A stretch of 64,000 nucleotides of DNA, from contig JAJOZX010000481.1 of NCBI GenBank assembly GCA_023014485.1, positions 232,501-296,500 on the forward strand, written 5' to 3'. This DNA is from Bathynomus jamesi (lineage: Eukaryota; Arthropoda; Malacostraca; Isopoda; Cirolanidae). Positions within the stretch are counted from its first letter, which is position 1, and every line of letters starts with the position of its first letter. This document shows positions 56,757-64,000 of this stretch, piece after piece. The notes under the pieces are model-generated. The model worked only from the letters and a program-made list of their open reading frames with translations. It did no database searches and was not told where the DNA came from. The translations under genes and the position numbers were made by a program.

Positions 56757-57319
56757 CAGGGCTATTTAAAATGATTCATCCGATTTCAACTGAGAATACT
56801 TCCGTACCTATCAACCGTGCATCAACTGGGCATACACCACATGAAAGAGGAAATCTCCGAGTTTTACAAGATCACCGCGAGAGGGCTCCAAAGTCACGCC
56901 GTGGCCTAGCCTAGCAACAAACAGTCAGTGTGAAAATGGCGTCCGCACAGCAGAAGGCGTTTTGTGTGTTGCAGTTTTCGAGCTGTAAATCGGTAGTTAT
57001 CTTACACCGTGCGACTTCTTCCTTTCGGGGTACGTTAAGGATACTGTGTACGTGCCACCGTTGCCCACATCTTTGGATGAGCTCCGAACTCGCATTGTTA
57101 CTGCCGTAGAGTCAGTGACAACGGACATGCTGGAGCGAGTATAGGAGGAATTCGACTATCGTGTCGACGTTGCTCGTGTAACTAGGGGAAGTCACATAGA
57201 GAATTTATGAGGTGAGAGACAAAATTTGGACAGTTTTTCTTTTGGTTGATGTATCACAAATCACTCTGTATTTGTAACATTAAAAAATATTCTCATTTGA
57301 AATCAGATGATTCATTTTA
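56757..57319 (+). mobile_element. Second internally deleted mariner, abutting the first
   Basis: The left part AAAATGATTCATCCGATTTC and the right part in complement form imperfect inverted repeats of about 40 bp. Only five bases separate it from the previous element. The right edge is less certain. Confidence 0.65.
56936..57210 (+). pseudogene. Mariner transposase, N- and C-terminus fused by deletion
   Basis: From the ATG at 56936: MASAQQKAFCVLQFSSCKSV, the start of a common insect mariner type. Then, out of frame, TPCDFFLSGYVKDTVYVPPL, SLDELRTRIVTAVESV, one stop, and EFDYRVDVARVTRGSHIENL. Only the last catalytic Asp (PCDFF) is kept. Confidence 0.8.
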
Positions 57320-57739
57320 CTACATATATATGAAGATTTATGAGGCTGTCTGCGAAAGCGTGACGTACGTATTTTCTCTTGCGTTCGTTACTGTTTGAAA
57401 CTTATACTTTAATTTTTTAATTAAACGAAATTATTTTCAGTAACTATTTAGAATTATTACACTGGTATGCATATGAATTTTTTTGTCTGCTGTGAGGGTT
57501 TTTTCAACTCATATTATATAATGCGACCATGCTGAATTCGAAAATGACATTGGTTTTCCTCAATCAGGTCAGGTTTTTTCTCTATTGGCCATTTATTATA
57601 AGTCCAATTTTATCCCAAATTTATTGATTTTTTTAGCTTAAACACTGTAGATACGAGTAATATTATAAGAACACTCGTGAAAAATGAAAACATTGTGTGA
57701 ATAAATACTTTCATTCATACAATGAATATGGAAAAAAGT

Positions 57740-60002
57740 TTATTGAGGAAGGAATGAAGTTTTTTTGGTTTTCCGTCTGTGTTTTTCTTCGGGCACGTCT
57801 CGCTTCAAACACCAGCAATAGTCCGCCAGCATATTGATATCCCAGTTTCCCTGGTACCTCTCTTCCATTATTTTGATATCTTGGTGAAATCGTTCACCCT
57901 GTTCCTCACTATAATCCACGCAATTTTCAGGAAAATAGTCCAAGTGGGACCACAAAAAGTGCATTTTTATGGACATGCGCGACCCATGAGCTTTGAAAGC
58001 TTCCATCAAGTTTTCGACAACGGACTCGTATTCTGGACTTCTACGCTTGCCAAGAAAATCAGTGACAACTGATTTGAATGCCTGCCAGGCATTCTTCTCA
58101 GTTGGAGTCATTGCGTTTTCGAACTGAGTATCCTTGATCAAAGTTCGAATTTGAGACCATCAAAAACCCCAGCATTTAGTTTAGCATCAGATATATGAGG
58201 AAATTTACTCTCGAGATATCGGAATGCTGAACCCTCCTTATTCATTGATTTGATGAAATTTTTCATCAAGCCCAGCTTAATATGAAGTGGCGGGAGCAAA
58301 ATTTTTGTTGGTGGTACAAGGGGCACTGAAACGACATTATGCGACCCAGGTTCAAAATTCTCTCTGGATGCCCATTCACGCTGTGCATAGTGCTTCTCAT
58401 CCGCTCGGCTATCCCATTTGCAGAGGAAACATGGGTATTTCGTGTATCCCCCTTGCATTCCCAATACAAATGCCACAATCTGAAAAAAAATGAAAATATT
58501 TAAAGAATTTAGAGAATTTGTTCTATCAGATAAAAAATCTATGCATTGGACTGTATCACTTCTGTGGGGAAGTTAAGTGTTCTTATACGCTCTCAAATAA
58601 CCTTTGGAAAAAACAACATAATCAATAGCAATAGTTTACTTATGATATTAGTATTACCTTCAAATCTCCACAGATCCTCCAGTTATGTTGGTCGTATACG
58701 AGAGCATCCAGTAAAATTTTCATGTTATCGTAGCTCTCAGTAAGTTGTACGGAATGTGCTACAGGGACTGATGCAACCCTATTCCCAATGTTGAGAAGTA
58801 CTGCTTTCAAACTTCGTTTAGACGAGTCTATAAATAGCCTCCATTCTGATGCGTTATATGGCAAGCCCAAGGATTCGATTAGCCCCTCAACATTGCAGCT
58901 GTACACTAAGGAAGAGGTATTTTCGTGCACTGCAAAAAACTTGCGGAATTCTTCCTCTCGTTTCCTATACCAGGAGAATGTTGTTCCCGGAGCCAGCAAG
59001 TTGTCCTCTCGAAGTCGTGAGCCCAAGATCTCGGCAGCTAATTTGGAAAGTCCTAAATCCCTGGTAAGATCATTAAGTTTGGCCTGGTTGAGAGGCCTCG
59101 GCTCATTTGAAGCGGTATTTTGAGGTATATACGACTGGGACTGGTCATTGGCATTGGTCATTGATTCATCATCAGAATCATCGAAGTCCAGGGTTTGAGG
59201 TGGGTCGGGTATTGGAATGCCAGGACCATGGGGTACAGGTCTCATAGCAGAAGGAATGTCAGGTATACAACAATGTGTTTATTCTTCTTGTTAACTCCTG
59301 AAAATTGAAACACAGAAACATGGATATAAAACTTGCATATGAAATAGAAGAAGCATTCAGACAGTGGCGGCTCGTGAGGGAAGGCTGCGGTCTGTAAGAT
59401 ATGAAATAGGTCGATGGAGTCTGTATATTTTCTTTCTTTTTCATTCATATTGTCCCTTCGGGGACAATATGAATGAAAAAGAAAGAAAATATACAATCAT
59501 TGTATATGTAAATGTAACTTGTATAACAATATGTATGTGTAAATGTATTTTCTATAACAATATGTATATGTAAATGTATGATTACCATTATGGTGAATAT
59601 TATGCTATATATGGTGAATATTACATTATGGTGAATATTATGTCAAGTTTCATACGAGGATTTCAAAATATTTAAGAAAAATAAATTTATAAGCCCACCT
59701 TGGAGGTTTGTCATGCAGAAATAGCAATCTGTCACGTGATCCTTTCCTTCTCTCCAAATCATGGGAATTCCAAAAGGCAAAGATTTCGCTCTGCCTTTGC
59801 TCCATCTTCTCAAATTTTCAATGCACGTCTTGCAGCACATATGAGGGGCGAAATTTTTGTCCTGGTCCCCTAGCTTAATTCCAAAGTATGCTCTATACAT
59901 TGTCTTCACAAATTTAGTGATTTGGGACTGGTTATTTGGCATGGTAACCGTCCCACATATGTAGCAGAATCTATTGGGATCATTTTTACACGCTCTATTC
60001 AT
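57740..60002 (-). pseudogene. Intron-containing gene-like unit of a multicopy arthropod protein family
   Basis: Minus-strand exons: 60002-59699 (MNRACKNDPNRFCYICG, CCKTCIENLRRW, DCYFCM; two Cys pairs). A GT-AG intron (59698-59298) follows; the splice restores LQ-GVNKKNKH. Exon 2 is 59297-58658 (RPVPHG, LGSRLREDNLLAPGTTFSWY, EWRLFIDSSKRSLKAVLL, WRICGDLK). A GT-AG intron (58657-58480) restores GDLK-IVAFVLGMQGG. The last exon is 58479-57740 (YPCFLCKWDSRADEKHY, LLPPLHIKLGLMKNF, HLDYFPENCVDYSEEQGERF, YQGNWDINMLADYCW). AATAAA overlaps the stop codon. One-base losses near 59255 and 58155 break the frame. I recall the family as multicopy in arthropods and hydrozoans; its function is unknown. A transposon origin is possible, but no inverted repeats were found. 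Confidence 0.75.
59423..59494. repeat. Perfect hairpin inside the first intron
   Basis: Arms of 34 bp without mismatch, beginning GTATATTTTCTTTCTTTTTC, flank a TTCG loop. It may be a tiny foldback or a templated inversion. It lies wholly within the 401-bp intron of the gene-like unit. Confidence 0.9.
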
Positions 60003-60393
60003 TATGAAATATTTTATCTATATGCCTGAAAAGTAAAAAAAGATATTATACAAGTGAAACAAGTGATGATAGATGTTACTGTTCAATTCCGCTTTGACAA
60101 AATCACGAAAAATTCTATTTTACTTATGAGGCCATAGCCGGATAACCTGAGCTGATTGAGAAAAACGGATTGCAGATTCGAAATCAGCAGGAAAAACTCT
60201 ATAAGAATCACTTACAAAACCCTTGACAGCAAAATTGATGCATACCAGTGTTATGAATAGGACCTACTGTTAAATGTGAAGATGATAAAATAACACTATT
60301 TACTGTTACTAATATTAAATAATAATAATAATAATATAATAATAATAATAGGAAGATGGGACAATCATATTATTGCTACTGATACTACTACTA

Positions 60394-60432
<39 letters not shown>

Positions 60433-60867
60433 AGTTTATTTTCTAGAAGCTAATATTAGTTTTAATCTTTCAATACAAAATATATTCTGTTCTTTAAAGA
60501 ATAAAAAACAGAAAAAGTTCTCCATCCAATCCTTTCAAATATCGTATATCATTCTTGTAAGAGGAATTCCACAATGGAGATGAACTACATCATACGTTTT
60601 CTTTAAAAAGCTAAAAAAGAACTTTATTGGTTTATGTCTGCAATTTTACTTTATTTTTAATATAGATTTCATAGCTGCACCCTAAAAAAAATCGAACGAA
60701 ACTCAAAGAAAAATTACGCCGATCGCAATAATTCGAAAGTGTATTCGAGATTTTTTTCGAAATTTTTCGTTTGATCGATGTTTTTGAACTGAATTGGAAA
60801 CGCATTCTTCCATTTTTTTTCCGCTTTCTTCCTCTTCCTTCCTATCCCATCTGAAGGCAAGAAGGGA
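60003..60867. other. Non-coding with AAT repeats
   Basis: (AAT)n tracts occur at 60318-60351 and 60395-60428. The part just after 60002 would be the promoter side of the minus-strand unit, but no clear core promoter element is seen. Confidence 0.5.
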
Positions 60868-61460
60868 GTGGTATCGAAGATACATTTGTATCTTCGATCT
60901 TGCGTTTTGTATCGAAGTTACAGTGGAACTTTTATCTTGCATTTGTGTATCGAAGATACACTTGTAACTTTTATTTTGTATCGGAGATATATTTGTAATT
61001 TTTATTTTGTATCGGAGATACAAAATATATCTTTTACATTGTTTCGAATATAAAATTGTATCGTCTCTCTTGTATTGGAGATACACGTGTATGTTGTATA
61101 TTGTATTGGAGATACAGATGTATGTTCTGTCTTGTATCAGAGATACCGATGTATCTTCCATATTGTATCGTAACTACATTTATATATTCTAGCTTGTATA
61201 CTGTACCGAAGTACAGATGTATCTTGCATATTGTATAGTAGATATATTTGTATTTTTTGTCTTGTATCGTAGATACACTTGTATTTTCTATATTGTATTG
61301 GCGGTGCAGATATATCAGGTATATCGTGTCGAAGATGTATTTGTATCTTCGATACAAGACAGAAGACACAAATGTGTATATACAACACAAAACGCATATA
61401 TATTTTCGATACAAGATAAGACATATAAGTGTCTCGGATTCAAGATACATATATTTTGGC
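60868..61460. repeat. Degenerate 31-bp minisatellite with self-complementary unit
   Basis: About fifteen units of roughly 31 bp (some 30-38) resemble TATCGGAGATACATTTGTAT followed by a TT-rich stretch and TTG. Many units contain GAAGATACA...TGTATCTTC pairs and can fold. After about 61340 the orientation reverses. Because 31 is not a multiple of three, every frame on both strands reads similar Tyr/Ile-rich repeats, which explains the overlapping open frames. Confidence 0.85.
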
Positions 61461-61964
61461 TAATACAGTATACTTAACATTTTTACAGGATATTGTCTTA
61501 ATTTTAATAATTTGAGTGTTATTATTATTAATATTATTACTAATGAGGCTCGTAAAAGTCCGTGCATTTGAAAGTATAGGAACGTATACAGTAGCTGTTC
61601 ATTCTACCTATGTTGCTATGGTGATGTTAGAATTACAGAAATGTATAATATTGAATGTATAGGTGTGAAGACTATAGATATGGAAACACATTTTTAACGA
61701 AGGTATGAATAAGAGAAGAAATGATATGCGTGTTCTGAAGGACAAAGGTAACTTGAGCAAAGGTAACTTAATGAGGTATTGATTTTATCTGAGGTGTCAG
61801 TGAAGGTATTATTGGGTTAATTTTAACAAAGATATATACTTCATATTTGATAGTAAAGTAACACGATATTCCTTGTGATTAACTTCGTTATCGTTTCCGC
61901 CCGAGTGATTTATTTAGGCTTGTCTCTCCACTTTGCCTTATACATGTAGCAACGAACACTAAAT

Positions 61965-62001
<37 letters not shown>

Positions 62002-62268
62002 CTTTGCTACATTAGTAGTATGATTGCAAAATTCCCGAGTGCAATGCAATTGCCTGCAACATTGCATCTTGCACCATTGCAACTTTGCATGCAACAAGGT
62101 GTGTAGTAATGTCTAATTAAAAATTAGAATGTTTTGGTTACAAGCAATTAATAAAGAAGATAATAATATTTAATAAATGTAATTACGATAAATAATGGTT
62201 TGTTTATAAAAAATTATAAAATACGAGTTGGCAACGCCTGAACACAGGCTAAAGGCTGGGTAGGAATG
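61461..62268. other. No gene recognised
   Basis: AT-rich DNA with a (TA)n tract at 61971-61993 and a run of TTGCA repeats at 62040-62095. No coding signal. Confidence 0.5.
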
Positions 62269-62276
62269 CCTGGCAG

Positions 62277-63109
62277 CAGTGTTGCTATTTCTACAGATTT
62301 ATCTGTGCATCTACAGATTTTATGCTTTGTTTCAGATTTTCAGATTTTTCCCCCAAAATGGGCGAAATCTACAGATTTCTAAAATTTATGATTTTTTTTT
62401 ATGCTTCTTTTCAGATTTTCATTCAAAATGGGCAAAATCTGCCGATTTCTAAGATTGAGGTTTTTTTTACTAACCACTACGGACTACACTGGATATTACA
62501 GTAATATTACTGAGCTTCTCCATGAGAACCAACAAATTATTTTCGTGCGCCACCTGTCAGTAGAGAGTGGCAACATAACAAACACGCCACACTCAGCTGA
62601 CTGTGCGTCGGTTCTTACTAAGTCATCAACAAAACACACTGCTAAAGAAAGCAAAGGGTGTGGAATCTACAGTACAGATAAATAGCCCTGTTGTTGTTAA
62701 TGATAATGTTCATTCCATAATTCCAGTACAGCACAAAATTATGTATTTTATTGAATTCCTTTTCCCAATTTGTATATATGCATCCTTATTTTGTTGCTGT
62801 ATACTTGTTCTTTCTATTTGCTGCTTTTTGTCTAGATCATTCTTAAACTGGCCTATAGACGTAGCTTGAATAGTATTCTGGTTTAAAATATTCAGTTTAT
62901 CTACCTTTCATTCACTAAATTTTGTGTTTAATCGACCATTTTTGTATTTCTGTTTGGAATTATGAATATTATTGTATATGTTACTTACAAAAATAAACTT
63001 TAAAATCAAATGGTAGCTTACAGATTTTGTCTACAGATATTTTTATTGAAACTACAGATTTCTACAGATATTTTGACACCAATCTTCAGATTTTTGGATG
63101 GCAACGCTG
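62277..63109. mobile_element. hAT-like MITE with CTACAGATT subterminal repeats
   Basis: A perfect 8-bp duplication CCTGGCAG lies at 62269-62276 and 63110-63117. The ends CAGTGTTGC and CAGCGTTGC (right end, complemented) match hAT termini. ACAGATTT/AAATCTGT motifs recur near both ends and probably bind transposase. The 833-bp interior shows no recognised protein. Confidence 0.85.
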
Positions 63110-63236
63110 CCTGGCAGTCATCGGGCGGCCTTGGGCTTAGTAACTTGGTGGTTTTGCGAGTTAAGATGTAATTGTAAATTTAGAATGTTCTTTTGTCTCT
63201 CTCCGGCTTAAGTGTTAACGCTAATTCACCCCCCCC

Positions 63237-64000
63237 ATGGATAAGTGGCTAAAGAAAAGAAAAACTCAAGATGTTGAAATGTCCAGTCCTTTGCCAAAAC
63301 CAAGTCCTGCTTTAGCATCTAAGAAAGTTGAAGAAAGTGTTCCTGCTAAGAATCCTGCTGTTTCCCTTAAGTGTTGGTCTAGTGATCAGTATGAAGAAAA
63401 GGTGCGGCAATATAAATGGCTCTATGTTAAAGATGGTAACATTGGTTGCAGTTTATGCAAAAATATTTCTACCCTTCGTGCAGGAAAAGAGCAAGGATTA
63501 AGTTTATGTGAGGACTGGAAAAATGGCACTGTTGGAGCTGGAGGTGACACTATGGAAATACAACAGAGACAGTTGAGAAATAAAATTTATAAGCACAAAA
63601 ACAGCAGGGCTCATAAAAAGGCAGAATAAATTTCTTTCGAAGCGTCTAAAAAAACGTTGGAAAACATTGTGAGTAATCAAAACAATTCATTTTTAGAATC
63701 TACTTGTTGCATATTTCGAACTGTTTATTACATATGCAAAACCGGGCGTCCATTCTCTGACTTGCTCAATCTTGTTGACTTGCAACGGCTGAATGGATCT
63801 AAAATGGGTCGTGTTTTGCACAGTGACCATTCATGTGCTGACATTAGCGCTCATATTGCTAATGTTATGAGAGAGAAATTGATTAGTGAAATAGTTTCAA
63901 AGCAGCTCAAGATTGGAATTATGATTGATGAATCATCGGCAATAAGCAAAAAAATGACTTTAGTGATTTGCATCCGAGTCCAGTTTCCAGAAACAGCTAC
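63237..64000 (+). pseudogene. KIAA1586-like hAT-derived coding region with one in-frame stop
   Basis: From the ATG at 63237: MDKWLKKRKTQDVEMSS, then KYKWLYVKDGN-like residues (QYKWLYVKDGNIGCSLC, a CxxC), and KIYKHKNSRAHKKAE as the His part of a zinc finger. A TAA at 63627-63629 interrupts, but the same frame continues without a shift: TVYYICKTGRPFSDLLNLVD, DISAHIANVMREKL and GIMIDESSAISKKMTL. The last block carries the hAT-type core Asp. It runs off the window end. The family is hAT-derived and includes the vertebrate protein KIAA1586. A single nonsense change suggests recent inactivation, read-through or sequence error. Confidence 0.75.

Noticed and set aside
60868..61460. CRISPR-like array
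   Set aside because: Units are contiguous without unique spacers, and the genome is eukaryotic.
60703..61477. Many overlapping open frames on both strands suggesting a gene
   Set aside because: They are Tyr/Ile/Cys-rich readings of the 31-bp minisatellite, equally open in all frames, with no domain.

Overview
This window is eukaryotic and almost certainly arthropod nuclear DNA. It is AT-rich, packed with (TA)n, (GT)n and (GA)n microsatellites, carries an internal TTAGG block (the arthropod telomere motif), uses GT-AG introns, and holds a 5S rRNA-like and tRNA-like composite repeat. The microsatellite density recalls crustaceans or chelicerates, but the species cannot be fixed from the sequence. 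I see no confident single-copy host gene. Nearly everything recognisable is a transposable element or a piece of one, and several elements can be bounded to the base by inverted repeats plus target-site duplications (TSDs).

Region by region. 1-2.26 kb: unassigned DNA with two tRNA-like repeats. 2.27-3.08 kb: deleted Tigger/pogo element. 3.09-6.23 kb: TA-flanked element with a decayed transposase of an unassigned family. 6.27-7.85 kb: broken DD41D-type mariner, then a near-perfect foldback. 8.6-11.0 kb: second decayed member of the unassigned family. 11.6-11.8 kb: 5S/tRNA composite. 11.95-13.36 kb: intact DD41D-type mariner. 13.8-16.9 kb: short TA-flanked element encoding zinc fingers, a FEN-like helix-hairpin remnant and a CXC tail. 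17.2-21.2 kb: CR1-type LINE on the minus strand with an SGNH-esterase ORF1. 21.5-30.9 kb: one ZBED-type hAT element holding an 8-bp-TSD MITE with telomeric repeats, a Penelope-like element (itself holding a hAT MITE) and a mariner. 30.9-39.4 kb: a second CR1-type LINE split by a 5.5 kb TA-flanked transposon with a 1308-codon FEN/XPG-like plus CXC protein. 40-44 kb: foldbacks, microsatellites and MITEs. 44.9-48.0 kb: third and most complete member of the unassigned DDE family, GC-rich and inserted in one half of a local tandem duplication. 48-57.3 kb: sparse DNA with pogo, hAT and mariner derivatives. 57.7-60.0 kb: an intron-containing gene-like unit of a multicopy arthropod family. 60.9-61.5 kb: a 31-bp minisatellite. 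62.3-64.0 kb: a hAT MITE and a KIAA1586-like hAT coding region interrupted by one stop.

Two groups deserve attention. The first is a pair of TA-flanked transposons (13.8 and 31.1 kb) whose protein shows the acidic-residue order and GCD...GxGK turn of FEN/XPG/PIN nucleases, between cysteine fingers and a TSO1-like CXC tail. The second is a trio of transposases (3.1, 8.6 and 44.9 kb) sharing an N-terminal domain, a D-x(3)-NTG-x(2)-GG motif and a downstream CxxH, in TA-flanked elements beginning GGG. Both may be poorly described superfamilies. The nested insertions also give a clear relative chronology.
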